Source: an uncultured Pelagibacteraceae bacterium
Lineage (GTDB): Bacteria > Pseudomonadota > Alphaproteobacteria > Pelagibacterales > Pelagibacteraceae
Assembly (NCBI GenBank): GCA_902571015.1
Contig: CACGAC010000005.1
Coordinates: forward strand, 1 to 64,000
Reading direction: 5' to 3'
DNA: 64,000 bases
The position numbers and the translations under genes were made by a program. Position 1 is the stretch's first letter. Every line of letters starts with the position of its first letter. Under the pieces are notes generated by a model. The model made no database searches. It was given only the letters and a program-made list of their open reading frames with translations, and was not told where the DNA came from. Of the stretch, positions 7,762 through 16,552 are shown one piece after another.

Positions 7762-9915
7762 GAATAGAAATAAATTGGCATTATGATTTTCTTGATTAGA
7801 AAAATCATTTTCTAAATTTAATCCCATGTCAAAACCATCTAACTTTTTAGAAATTTTAAAATTTGAAGTCATATCTTCACTAAGATTAAGTGCTAACTCT
7901 GTTTCTTTTCTATATAAAAAGCCAGTTGATAATGTAAATTTATTAATATAGCCGTGTCCTTTGATTTGCTGTCTCTCGTAATCTGCACTAATTGTTAACC
8001 CTTGGTCATGCTTAAAATCAAAACCGAGTCCTGCTGTGTATATATCTCTATTTTCGTTATCAGCTTGATATTCAAAACTTTCGCCATCTGATACATAACT
8101 TGTTACCACGTTAGAGTTAGAGGTAAACTCTTTACCATATTCAAGATTAACTCTAGATTTTACATTTGAGTTTTCTAATTTAATATCTCTATCAATTAGT
8201 ACACCTAAAGAAGCCATTAAAGATTTAATAGCTTGATCATTATAGCTAATAGGATTAGTGCCACTTTCGGTATAGCTATGAAGCGCTGTATAACTTCCAT
8301 CAATACTACCTATTGAACTAATAGTTAAGTCACCGTCTTCATATTCTCTACCAATATCAAGTGAACCAAAAACTTGCTTACCTTGGCGGTCACCAGTATG
8401 AGTGTTAGTGTTTCCTTCGTCTTTCCTTACGATATCACTATCTAAATAACTAACTCCAAAAACATGTTTTAAAAAATTCTTGTCTTCGTAACTATTAATC
8501 CCATAAACAGATAAACTTAAAGCATTAGTGTCAACTGCAGAACCAAAGGTTCCAACATCAACATCAGTGTTACCCACTCTTACAGCTACTCCTGATATTT
8601 GGTCTTCATCCATTTTTTTATCGGCACCTACAGTTATACCAAATCCATCTATATCTTGTGCAGAGCTTAAGGAAGTCTCACCAATTTTTCCAAAACTAAT
8701 ACTACCTTCAGTCCATGCTTCCCAGTCATTAGGTAAAATTTGATCTAACTTTTGAATTGGATTGAATTTAGCTTGAGCAGAACTTGCAACATTATTCGAT
8801 ACTTTTTTAAATAATTCATTTTGAAAGAGCAGCTCTATTCTTTGAGCGCTCGTTTGGTATTTATTTGCTCTTAATATATCTAGTCTTTTAAAAGTAGCCA
8901 CTCTTGTATCTTCAGCAAACTTTTTAGCAGTATTAATTTGTGAATCATTTATACCTCTTACATCTTTAATTTTTGGTGGGTCTTCACATTTTCCTGAGCT
9001 AGTAACTTTAAAAGCACAGCTTAAAGTATATTCATTTATATCATCACCATCATTACTTACCACAAACATTTTGGTACCAGTAATATTAAAAGCTATACCT
9101 TGAGGATTGGTAGCTTGACTACTAATATCAAAACTACCTACATGAGTTACAGTTGATGTTAAATCAAAGCCTACTGATAATGTATATGAATTTATCTCAT
9201 TACCATTATCACCTACCACAAACATCTTTGTTCCATCATTATTAAAAGTAAGACCCCTAGGAACACCATCTTCAGCGGTAATATCAAAACCTGTTCCATC
9301 TCCATTTATGTCATTGAAAGTTGCAGTTGATAAATCAAAACCTGTAGATAGTGTATATACATTTATATCATCATCAGTATTACCTATGTAAAACATTATC
9401 GTTCCGTCATTGTTGAAAGCAATACCTCTAGTTTGCACATCTTGATCACTAATATCAAAACCTGTTCCATTTCCATTTATGTCATCAAAAGTTGCTGTTG
9501 ATAAATCAAAACCTGTAGATAAGGTATATGAATTTATATCTTTACCAGTATTACCTGATACAAACATCTTGGTTCCATCATTATTAAATTTAATATATTG
9601 AGGAGTAAGATCTTGACCACTAACGTCAAAACCTGATCCATATCCATTTATGTCATAAAAAGTTCGTGTTGATAAATCAAAACCTGTAGATAAGGTATAT
9701 GAATTTATATCATTTCCTGCATCACCTACTATAAACATCTTGGTTCCATCATTATTAAAAGCAATACCTCTAGGTTGAGTATCTTGAGCACTAACGTCAA
9801 AACCTGTTCCATTCCCATTTATGTCATTGAAAGTTGCCTCTGCTTGAGCTTTACTAACAAAAGTTAGATTAAAGATTAAAAATAATACAAATATTTTCTT
9901 TAAATAATTGAACAT
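7750..9915 (-). CDS. Secreted repeat beta-propeller protein with C-terminal outer-membrane barrel
   Basis: This 721-residue protein has a signal peptide (1 to about 25, ending in SKAQA). Residues 29-256 are four near-identical 57-residue repeats, each with FNDINGNGTGFDVS, GIAFNNDGTKMF and YTLSTGFDLST phrases, and a fifth shorter copy follows to about 305. Each is likely one blade of a propeller. A linker with a Cys pair (CAFKVTSSGKC) and the C-terminal barrel (about 390-721, ending FLFSKF) align with the protein at 3430-5754, so the two are paralogs. It starts 12 bases after the small gene at 9928-10272, so the pair is probably one transcript. The repeats are so alike at DNA level that copy number may vary by recombination. 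Family function unknown to me; a surface-exposed binding role is inferred. Confidence 0.7.
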   Translation of the reverse strand: MFNYLKKIFVLFLIFNLTFVSKAQAEATFNDINGNGTGFDVSAQDTQPRGIAFNNDGTKMFIVGDAGNDINSYTLSTGFDLSTRTFYDINGYGSGFDVSGQDLTPQYIKFNNDGTKMFVSGNTGKDINSYTLSTGFDLSTATFDDINGNGTGFDISDQDVQTRGIAFNNDGTIMFYIGNTDDDINVYTLSTGFDLSTATFNDINGDGTGFDITAEDGVPRGLTFNNDGTKMFVVGDNGNEINSYTLSVGFDLTSTVTHVGSFDISSQATNPQGIAFNITGTKMFVVSNDGDDINEYTLSCAFKVTSSGKCEDPPKIKDVRGINDSQINTAKKFAEDTRVATFKRLDILRANKYQTSAQRIELLFQNELFKKVSNNVASSAQAKFNPIQKLDQILPNDWEAWTEGSISFGKIGETSLSSAQDIDGFGITVGADKKMDEDQISGVAVRVGNTDVDVGTFGSAVDTNALSLSVYGINSYEDKNFLKHVFGVSYLDSDIVRKDEGNTNTHTGDRQGKQVFGSLDIGREYEDGDLTISSIGSIDGSYTALHSYTESGTNPISYNDQAIKSLMASLGVLIDRDIKLENSNVKSRVNLEYGKEFTSNSNVVTSYVSDGESFEYQADNENRDIYTAGLGFDFKHDQGLTISADYERQQIKGHGYINKFTLSTGFLYRKETELALNLSEDMTSNFKISKKLDGFDMGLNLENDFSNQENHNANLFLFSKF
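9001..9831 (-). repeat. Tandem in-frame DNA repeat array, 171-bp unit
   Basis: The same landmark (minus-strand complement of TAATATCAAA or TAACGTCAAA) occurs at 9792, 9621, 9450 and 9279, exactly 171 bases apart, and again at 9123 after a shorter 156-base step. Units are highly similar at nucleotide level, including silent positions. The 171-base unit equals 57 codons, so gain or loss of a unit keeps the frame. Confidence 0.9.
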
Positions 9916-9927
9916 TTAAATTACTAA

Positions 9928-10272
9928 TTATTGGATTACTTCAAGCTCCTCAATTATACTTACAATCTTTTTGCCACTAATTACTGCATTAACTCTTGCA
10001 CACTCATAATAAGCAAACGAACTTTCTTCTGCTATTTGTTTCATCTCCAAACATTTTGATCTGTTCTCTGTAAATAAATGTTCTGTTAATTCTGGAGGAT
10101 TACCCAAATACATCATAAGGCCGATTACCTCATCTTCTCTTTCTAAACCTGCTTTCTCCTCTATTTCTACTACTCGATTTTCAACACCGATTTCAAAATT
10201 TTTAAAAGCAACAAAACCTTTGTATGCAATAAAAGCTAAAATTAAATAAAAGATAAACTTTATTTTACTCAT
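9928..10272 (-). CDS. Small membrane-anchored protein of unknown function
   Basis: I do not recognise this 114-residue protein. It has one N-terminal hydrophobic segment (about residues 5-20, FIFYLILAFIAYKGFVAF), then a charged region with a likely helical stretch (VVEIEEKAGLEREDE), and two Cys residues (about 74 and 89) that could form a disulfide if the domain is periplasmic. It precedes the repeat propeller gene by 12 bases and probably shares its transcript. A decayed copy of its last 16 codons lies at 7664-7723, just upstream of another outer-membrane gene, so the small gene and an outer-membrane gene seem to travel as a pair. An accessory role in export or folding of the barrel protein is possible but only inferred from that pairing. 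Confidence 0.6.
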   Translation of the reverse strand: MSKIKFIFYLILAFIAYKGFVAFKNFEIGVENRVVEIEEKAGLEREDEVIGLMMYLGNPPELTEHLFTENRSKCLEMKQIAEESSFAYYECARVNAVISGKKIVSIIEELEVIQ

Positions 10273-10284
10273 CTTAATTTAAAA

Positions 10285-10656
10285 TCATTTGGTTTCTTTA
10301 AAAACTAAACATATACCATTATTACAATATCTTTTTCCTGTAGGTTGCGGTCCATCATCAAAAATGTGTCCGTGATGGGCATTACAATTTTTACAATGAT
10401 ACTCTGTTCTTGCATAACCTATTAAATGGTCAGTTTTAGTTTCAAATACATCTGGCAGTGATTGGAAAAATGATGGCCAACCTGATCCACTTTCGTACTT
10501 AGTTTTTGAATCAAATAATTTTACATCACAATTAGCACAATGATAACTTCCTTCTCGTTTTTCATTATTTAATTCGCTTGAACCTGGTCGCTCAGTGCCA
10601 TCTTCAAACATAACTAATTTTTGTTCTGCAGTTAAATTTGAGTTTTTTTTGCTCAT
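10285..10656 (-). CDS. msrB: Peptide-methionine (R)-S-oxide reductase MsrB
   Basis: MsrB repairs the R epimer of methionine sulfoxide in proteins. The 123-residue sequence is full length for the single-domain family. Zinc-binding pairs are visible at Cys40/Cys43 and Cys88/Cys91, the substrate loop HHGHIFDDGPQPTGKRYC at about 94-111, and Cys111 is the expected catalytic cysteine. The usual resolving cysteine in SGCGWPSF is Ser58 here (SGSGWPSF), so recycling may use another thiol, perhaps Cys116 in NNGIC, or thioredoxin directly. No signal peptide is seen, so it is cytoplasmic. It is 12 bases upstream of the small anchored protein and 4 bases downstream of the deacetylase-like gene, in a run of minus-strand genes. 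Confidence 0.93.
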   Translation of the reverse strand: MSKKNSNLTAEQKLVMFEDGTERPGSSELNNEKREGSYHCANCDVKLFDSKTKYESGSGWPSFFQSLPDVFETKTDHLIGYARTEYHCKNCNAHHGHIFDDGPQPTGKRYCNNGICLVFKETK

Positions 10657-10660
10657 ACTA

Positions 10661-11554
10661 TTAAACTAATTTAGCACATGATTGGTGTAAATAAGAATGC
10701 AATTCAACAAGCTTTTTTGCATCTTTATTATACCCACCACCTAAAACACCACAAAGAGGTATTCCTTTAGAAAAAAAGTTTTCGGTAACAATTTCATCTC
10801 TGTTTTTAACCCCCTCATCAGAAATTTTTAGTTTTCCAAGTCTATCGTTAAAATGAATATCGACACCTGCGATATAAAAAACAAAATCAAAATTTTCCTC
10901 ATTTAATTGATTTAAATAAAATTTTAGTATCTTTAAATATTCTTTATCCTCTAAATCGTTTTCAAGCTCCACATCACAATCACTAATAGATTTTTTTGCA
11001 GGATAATTTGATTTAGAATGCATACTAAAAGTAAAAACATTTCTATTATCTTTAAATATATCTGAATTACCATTGCCTTGATGAACATCTAAATCTACAA
11101 TCAAGATTTTCCCAGCTAACCCTCTATCTAACAAATATTGTGATGCCACCGCCACATCATTAAAAACACAGTAACCAGCACCGCCTTGGTAATTTGCATG
11201 GTGACTGCCGCCTGCAGTATTGCAAGCTACACCATAATTTATTGCTAACTTAGAGGCCAATACTGTGCCACCAGTTGCTATAAAAGACCTTTGAACTACA
11301 CTATCCACTAATGGAAATCCTATTTTTTTTACACCAATTTCATCCAAAGTTTTGTTTTTAATATGATTAATATATTCCTCCGAATGTGCTCTCTTTAAAG
11401 TTTCTAATGAACAGGGGTAGGGTTCATGAAATTTTTTTACAATTTTATTGCTTATTAAATAATCTGCAAGATCACCAAATTTGTTTATTGGAAATTTATG
11501 ATCATCTCCAATTTTTGCAAAATAATCTTTATGATTAACGACTGGTAATTCCAT
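10661..11554 (-). CDS. Histone deacetylase-like amidohydrolase
   Basis: The 297-residue protein belongs to the arginase/deacetylase fold. Diagnostic motifs are GGSHHA (115-120, the tandem active-site His pair), VDLDVHQGNG (153-162, with Asp156 and His158 as zinc ligands), AGVDIHFNDRLG (about 239-250, third zinc Asp) and GGGYN near the C-terminus. Bacterial members act on acetylated amines such as acetylpolyamines or acetoin-related substrates; the sequence alone does not say which. The protein is slightly shorter than the usual 300-340 residues but no catalytic motif is missing. It sits between msrB and the FkbM-type methyltransferase with 3- to 4-base gaps, so it is co-transcribed with them. 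Confidence 0.88.
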   Translation of the reverse strand: MELPVVNHKDYFAKIGDDHKFPINKFGDLADYLISNKIVKKFHEPYPCSLETLKRAHSEEYINHIKNKTLDEIGVKKIGFPLVDSVVQRSFIATGGTVLASKLAINYGVACNTAGGSHHANYQGGAGYCVFNDVAVASQYLLDRGLAGKILIVDLDVHQGNGNSDIFKDNRNVFTFSMHSKSNYPAKKSISDCDVELENDLEDKEYLKILKFYLNQLNEENFDFVFYIAGVDIHFNDRLGKLKISDEGVKNRDEIVTENFFSKGIPLCGVLGGGYNKDAKKLVELHSYLHQSCAKLV

Positions 11555-11557
11555 AGT

Positions 11558-12292
11558 TTATTGATTTTCTTTTTTGTAAATGTAATTAAAATCAAAATTT
11601 TTTATTAATTTAAAATTATTTTGAGAGAGTAAATCTTTTATCTTTTCATTATTCAAAACTGACACTTCATTATGCTCAATCATTTCTATACATAAATATT
11701 TTATATTGATTTTATTAAAATCAAGTGTCTCCAAAACCTTTAATTCATGACCTTCAATATCTAAGTTCATAAAATCAATATTATAAAATTTATGATCATC
11801 TAAAATATTATTTAAATTTCTTGTTTGTATTTTTTTCTCTAAAATTTCACTCTCTTTAATGTTATGATGATTTTTAAGAAAATTTAATTGGTTATGATCG
11901 AGAGTATTTTGAGTATTTAATTCATCAATGAAATATAATTTTTTTTCTATTTCTGTGTCTGAAACACCAGAATTAATATTGATATCTCTAGGCCTCATAA
12001 AATCAAATAATTCAATTGTTAAAGGATTTAAGTCTATATTCATACCGGACCAGCCGCTTTTGTACATCAAATAAGTATTATTATGTCTTGTTGGATGGTA
12101 GCATCCAACGTCAAGAAATTTACCTACAAAATTTTTATCAAACAGTTCTATGATATATTTATCCTCACCAAATTGTGTCCCATTTTTTAGAAATTTAAAA
12201 TTTCGAATATAAATATTGTAAAAAAAATATAATCTTTTTAAAATTTTAAATTTTTTTGATAATTCTAAAAATTTTGACTTAGAATTGACCAT
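11558..12292 (-). CDS. FkbM family S-adenosylmethionine methyltransferase
   Basis: In this 244-residue protein, FLDVGCYHPTRHNNTYLMY (about residues 57-75) forms the SAM-binding loop, followed by GMNIDLNP for the acidic ribose-binding strand. LNLDIEGHELKVLETL-like sequence (DFMNLDIEGHELKVLETLD, about 173-191) is the hallmark of the FkbM/Methyltransf_21 family. Members O-methylate sugars or glycolipids, so a role in surface polysaccharide modification is plausible, but the acceptor is unknown. No signal or membrane segment is apparent. The base composition is especially A-rich, like its neighbours. It lies two bases after the dehydrogenase gene and three before the deacetylase-like gene. Confidence 0.85.
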   Translation of the reverse strand: MVNSKSKFLELSKKFKILKRLYFFYNIYIRNFKFLKNGTQFGEDKYIIELFDKNFVGKFLDVGCYHPTRHNNTYLMYKSGWSGMNIDLNPLTIELFDFMRPRDININSGVSDTEIEKKLYFIDELNTQNTLDHNQLNFLKNHHNIKESEILEKKIQTRNLNNILDDHKFYNIDFMNLDIEGHELKVLETLDFNKINIKYLCIEMIEHNEVSVLNNEKIKDLLSQNNFKLIKNFDFNYIYKKENQ

Positions 12293-12294
12293 GA

Positions 12295-13248
12295 TTATTC
12301 ATCGATTCTTCTAACAGGTTTTCCATTTACACAAGCTTCAAGAGACTCAATCATTTGACTATAATAAATTTGATAATTTTCAGCGGTCACATATCCGATA
12401 TGAGGAGTTAATAATACATTTGGCAAAAATCTAAGTTTATTATTTTCGGCTAAAGGTTCTTTTTCATAAACATCTAAACCAGCTCCAGCTATTTCATTTG
12501 TGGATAATGCAATTATTAAATCGTCCTCGCTTACTATTGGTCCCCTTGAAGTATTAATTAAAAAAGCAGTTTTTTTCATTTTATCCATTTCTTTAATTGT
12601 AATACAGTCTTTGTATCTATCACCACCTTGGACATGTATAGATAAAAAATCTGAGTTCTTAATTAAATCCTCTTTGCTACAAGGTAAAACATCTAATTCT
12701 TTACAGTTATCTAAATTGAGATTTTCGCTCCATGCCATCACTTGCATACCAAATGCTTTTCCAATTTTAGCAACTTGAGATCCAACCTTTCCTAGACCAA
12801 TTAAACCAAGTATTTTTCCTTTTAATTCAACTCCAATAGTAGTCTGCCAGTAACCTTGATACATATTATCAATTTCTTCTTTTAGATTTCTTGCTAATCC
12901 GAGAATTAATGCCCAAGTTAGCTCAGGAACAGAATTTTGATTACTGTCTGTCCCGCTAACAATTATTTTTCTTTTTTTTGCAGCCTGAAGATCAATAGAC
13001 TTGTTTGTTAATCCGCTTGTAATTATAAATTTTAATTTAGTTAAATTTTCAATTAAATTTTTTGTTATAGGGGTTCTTTCTCTCATAACTAATAAAGCTT
13101 CAAAATCAGCTAATTTATCAAGAGCATCTGCTTCATCTTCAAAAGGCTCACTAAAAATTTTGATTTCATATTTTCCTGCTAATTTTTCAAGGTCAACGAA
13201 TTGTTGAGAGACATTTTGATAGTCATCTAAGATAGCAACTTTAAGCAT
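12295..13248 (-). CDS. NAD-dependent D-2-hydroxyacid dehydrogenase family protein
   Basis: This 317-residue protein has the two-domain layout of the D-isomer 2-hydroxyacid dehydrogenases. The Rossmann motif GLIGLGKVG (about 148-156) binds NAD. The catalytic Arg is in INTSRGPIV (about 232-240), the Glu in LDVYEKEPL (about 259-267), and the His in LTPHIGYVT (about 280-288). Substrate is not clear: it lacks the ACT domain of SerA, and glyoxylate/hydroxypyruvate reductase or a related activity is possible. The start overlaps the stop of the upstream transporter gene by 8 bases, so translation is coupled. Neighbouring EamA transporter and D-amino-acid dehydrogenase suggest a small catabolic unit for imported amino- or hydroxy-acids, an inference from context only. 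Confidence 0.88.
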   Translation of the reverse strand: MLKVAILDDYQNVSQQFVDLEKLAGKYEIKIFSEPFEDEADALDKLADFEALLVMRERTPITKNLIENLTKLKFIITSGLTNKSIDLQAAKKRKIIVSGTDSNQNSVPELTWALILGLARNLKEEIDNMYQGYWQTTIGVELKGKILGLIGLGKVGSQVAKIGKAFGMQVMAWSENLNLDNCKELDVLPCSKEDLIKNSDFLSIHVQGGDRYKDCITIKEMDKMKKTAFLINTSRGPIVSEDDLIIALSTNEIAGAGLDVYEKEPLAENNKLRFLPNVLLTPHIGYVTAENYQIYYSQMIESLEACVNGKPVRRIDE

Positions 13249-14134
13249 TTTTAATTTCTTTATTTGATAAAAATAAACCTAATATAATTAAAATTGCACC
13301 AATCAAGTGAAAAAATTTAAATTGTTCATTATAAAAAAGTATTGCCATTATTGTGCTAAACAATGGAATTAAAGATAAGAAAATCCCTGCCCTATTTGCT
13401 CCAATGATAGAAACAGCACCTGCCCAACAATAGTAAGATCCTATGCTTGGAAAAAGAGCTAAAAATATTAATGTATAGACTAAATTGATATCAAACTTAA
13501 TTAATTCCCCATTTGAGTATTCGTATAAAAACTGTGGCAACACACTTATCAAACCAAATGTGCAAATAACATGAACCAAAGTTAATAAGGGAAGAGTAAA
13601 CTTTTTTTTCTTTAAGAGAGTTGAATAAACACCCCAAGTGATGACACCTCCTATCATTATCAAATCGCCTTTATTGAAATTCAAGGAAAACAAAATATCT
13701 AACTTAAGTCTAGTAATTATCGCTAGAATACCAATCACTGAGATAATAAGGCCTACAATTTGGTACTTATTAGTTTGTTCAACTTTAAATAAAAAACAAA
13801 GTAAAATTATTATAGCTGGAATAGCCGTATTAAAAAGAGATGCGTTAATGACTTGAGTATGAATTAAAGATAAGTAAGTAAATGAATTAAACAATCCTAC
13901 ACTTGTAAAACCCAAAAAGAATAATAAAGGTAAGTTATTTAAAATCGTATCTTTATATTTAATTATTTCTTTAAAAGTAAAAGGCAACAATATAATCCAA
14001 ACAAGTAACCAACGATAAAAAACTAAAGTTAGAGGAGGTATCTCGACCAAGAAAGCGTACTTTCCAACCATAAAATTACCAGCCCAGAATAAAGTAGCAC
14101 ATACCAGCATGATATATGCTTTGGTATTTTGCAT
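13241..14134 (-). CDS. EamA (DMT superfamily) transporter
   Basis: The 297-residue protein is almost entirely hydrophobic and shows about ten membrane helices in two halves, the standard two-EamA layout. The first half begins YIMLVCATLFWAGNFMVGKYA and the second GDLIMIGGVITWGVYSTLLKK, both typical starts of EamA repeats. Family members export or import amino acids, nucleobases or other metabolites; the substrate cannot be predicted. It is located four bases after the D-amino-acid dehydrogenase gene and overlaps the dehydrogenase gene that follows. Confidence 0.9.
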   Translation of the reverse strand: MQNTKAYIMLVCATLFWAGNFMVGKYAFLVEIPPLTLVFYRWLLVWIILLPFTFKEIIKYKDTILNNLPLLFFLGFTSVGLFNSFTYLSLIHTQVINASLFNTAIPAIIILLCFLFKVEQTNKYQIVGLIISVIGILAIITRLKLDILFSLNFNKGDLIMIGGVITWGVYSTLLKKKKFTLPLLTLVHVICTFGLISVLPQFLYEYSNGELIKFDINLVYTLIFLALFPSIGSYYCWAGAVSIIGANRAGIFLSLIPLFSTIMAILFYNEQFKFFHLIGAILIILGLFLSNKEIKNA

Positions 14135-14138
14135 TTTA

Positions 14139-15377
14139 CTAATTGAATCTTGTTGAGCTATAAGGGGCTAAATTTAAATTGGTGTTTTCTTTAGCTATCA
14201 TTCCGGAGACAATCTTTCCAGATATTGGTCCTAATGTCCATCCTAAATGATGATGACCGAAACAATAGAATACATTTTTATAATTTTTTGATGGACCCAT
14301 AACAGGTAAAAAATCAGGTAATGTTGGTCTAAATCCTAACCATTCATCTTCATGATCGGGTAAATCTCCTAACATGTATTTGGCATTATCAATCAAATTT
14401 TTAATACGAGATTTTGATAAAGGATTTTTCAATCCACCAAACTCGACTGTACCAACAACTCTTAATCCTTGTTCCATTGGAGTAATCCCAAATCCTCGAT
14501 TTGAAAAAATAACTGGTCTTTGTAAAAGATGGTCGCAATCTTTAAAGTGAACATGATAACCACGCTCAGTATCTAAAGGTATTTTTTCATTTAAATTATC
14601 AGTTAATTTTTTTGAAAAAGCTCCACAAGCAACCACCACTCTATCAAATAAAAATTTTTCAGTTTCCGTTTTTAATATTGGTTGTTCATCTTGAAAATAT
14701 ATACTTTTAACATCTGTTTTTTTAAATTGCCCACCCTTTTTAAGAAATAAATCAAAAAATTTTAATAGAATTTTTTTTGGGTTCCTTGCATGTCTCGCGT
14801 AAGGATAATAAACACCAGCATGATAAAAAGGTTTTATATTAGGCTCAAGATCGTGAATTTCTTTTTTATTTACAAGTTGTTGCTGAACTCCTAGTTCTTT
14901 CCTAACATTAATCTCCAATTCTCTACTTTTTAAATCTTGATCATTCCAAATATATAAAATACCTTTATTTTCAACTAAACCTTCAATATCGACTTCATCA
15001 AATAATTCATCATAGGCTGGTAAGGCTAAGTCTAAAATTTGGTGCATATTTTTTGCAGTATGCATCATTTTATTTTTTGTGGTGTTCAATATAAATTTCA
15101 TAAACCATGGGATCATTTTTGGAACATAGTTCCATTTAAGAGCAAGAGGTCCTGTTGAGCTCATTAACATTGCGGGAACATCTAGTAAAATATCAGTTCT
15201 ATTTAGAGACAATGAAGCATAGGGAGAAAAATGACCAGCATTTCCGTAAGATGCTACAGGGCTTCCTGGATTTTCTCTATCAAATATCGTTACATCAAAA
15301 CCTTTTTTCTGCAAAAATAAAGCATTAGAGATTCCTTGAATACCAGCTCCAACTATACCTACCTTTAGTTTATTCAT
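14139..15377 (-). CDS. D-amino-acid dehydrogenase-like FAD oxidoreductase (DadA family)
   Basis: In this 412-residue protein the N-terminal dinucleotide-binding motif is GIVGAGIQGISNALFLQKKG (residues 8-27), followed by an acidic strand end FDRENPGSPVASYGNAGHFSP, which closely resembles DadA. The C-terminal FAD motif (FRPTLPDFLPVMGPS...NVFYCFGHHHLGWTLGPISG) is also typical of the family. DadA oxidises D-amino acids to 2-oxo acids at the inner-membrane face and passes electrons to the respiratory chain. Placement next to the rod-shape genes could link it to D-alanine released from peptidoglycan, but this is inference. A related deaminating oxidase of the DAO family is possible. It starts 50 bases downstream of rodA. 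Confidence 0.85.
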   Translation of the reverse strand: MNKLKVGIVGAGIQGISNALFLQKKGFDVTIFDRENPGSPVASYGNAGHFSPYASLSLNRTDILLDVPAMLMSSTGPLALKWNYVPKMIPWFMKFILNTTKNKMMHTAKNMHQILDLALPAYDELFDEVDIEGLVENKGILYIWNDQDLKSRELEINVRKELGVQQQLVNKKEIHDLEPNIKPFYHAGVYYPYARHARNPKKILLKFFDLFLKKGGQFKKTDVKSIYFQDEQPILKTETEKFLFDRVVVACGAFSKKLTDNLNEKIPLDTERGYHVHFKDCDHLLQRPVIFSNRGFGITPMEQGLRVVGTVEFGGLKNPLSKSRIKNLIDNAKYMLGDLPDHEDEWLGFRPTLPDFLPVMGPSKNYKNVFYCFGHHHLGWTLGPISGKIVSGMIAKENTNLNLAPYSSTRFN

Positions 15378-15427
15378 CCAAAGACTATATAATGAAATAT
15401 TAATTAAGATTAAGCGACAAATTATAC

Positions 15428-16552
15428 TTATGCAATGGATTGTTGACTATGAGTTTTGGCACTCATCACAATTCCAAATCCTATCATCGTGGCTAACATT
15501 GATGAACCGCCATATGACATTATTGGTAAAGGTGAACCTACAATAGGAAGTAGACCTAAAACCATGCTCATATTTATTACAACATATATAAAGATTGATG
15601 TTCCAAAGCTGTAACAAAATAATTTTGCAAAATAACTTCTAGAAAGCGCACCTATTCTGATAACTCGATAAATTATGATACTATAAATTAAAAGTAACAA
15701 AACTGACCCTATAAAACCAAATTCTTCCGAAAAAAGGGTAAATATAAAATCTGTATGTTTCTCTGGTAAAAATTCTAGATAACTTTGTGTTCCTTTTAGA
15801 AAACCTTTACCAGTGAAACCTCCTGATCCAACCGCAATTTTAGATTGAATAATTTGATAACCGGCTCCTAAAGGATCTCTATCTGGATTTAGAAAAGTTA
15901 ATACTCTAAGTTTTTGATAAGGTTTTAAAAAAGAAATGATAATTGGCAATGAAATGATTGATAGTAAACAAGAATAAAAAAAATATTTATGATTTAATCC
16001 AGCAAACCACAAGACAACTATTCCACTTATTGCAATAAGTAATGAAGTACCTAAATCTGGTTGTATAATTACTAAACTCATTGGAACAAAAATAATTATT
16101 AAAGAAAAACAAAGACTATAAAAAGAGTTAACATGTTGCGCTTTCATTCGATGAAAATATTTTGCTAGACATAAAATAATAAAAATTTTCATCAATTCAG
16201 ACGGTTGAATATTTAAAAAATATAAATCAATCCATCTTTTAGATCCTGATGCAGTAATACCAAAATTTATAGTCCAAATTAACATTCCTAAAATGACTGC
16301 ATAAGATAAATAACCAAGAGAGAACCAAAATTTTATATTGATAAATGAAATCACGAGCATCATTGAAAAGAAAACAACAAATTTTATGAAGTGACTTCTT
16401 GTATGAAATAAAACTTCACCCCCGTCAGTAGAATACATTGTTGCAAGACTAATAAATCCAAGAATTAAAAGACATGATAAAAGAATATAATCTAAATTTC
16501 CAAATTTTTGGAAAAAACTATTTTTGTTATTAAATCTTCTGTATTGGTACAT
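15428..16552 (-). CDS. rodA: Rod-shape SEDS glycosyltransferase RodA (MrdB)
   Basis: RodA polymerises lipid II into glycan strands during cell elongation, together with PBP2. The 374-residue sequence has about ten membrane helices. SEDS signatures visible are IQPDLGTSLL (about residues 163-172), the GFTGKGFLKGTQSYLEFLPEKHTDFIF stretch with its conserved catalytic loop, and the C-terminal MSYGGSSMLATMIGFGIVMS. A second SEDS gene (ftsW) is at 51173-52300; this one is assigned to elongation because it follows mrdA and mreBCD with a one-base overlap (its ATG starts on the last base of the mrdA stop, 16552). Length is normal for the family. Confidence 0.95.
   Translation of the reverse strand: MYQYRRFNNKNSFFQKFGNLDYILLSCLLILGFISLATMYSTDGGEVLFHTRSHFIKFVVFFSMMLVISFINIKFWFSLGYLSYAVILGMLIWTINFGITASGSKRWIDLYFLNIQPSELMKIFIILCLAKYFHRMKAQHVNSFYSLCFSLIIIFVPMSLVIIQPDLGTSLLIAISGIVVLWFAGLNHKYFFYSCLLSIISLPIIISFLKPYQKLRVLTFLNPDRDPLGAGYQIIQSKIAVGSGGFTGKGFLKGTQSYLEFLPEKHTDFIFTLFSEEFGFIGSVLLLLIYSIIIYRVIRIGALSRSYFAKLFCYSFGTSIFIYVVINMSMVLGLLPIVGSPLPIMSYGGSSMLATMIGFGIVMSAKTHSQQSIA

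Noticed and set aside
3430-10272. Integrated mobile element or phage as source of the surface island
   Set aside because: No integrase, transposase, attachment repeats or tRNA were seen, and base composition is only slightly different from the neighbours.
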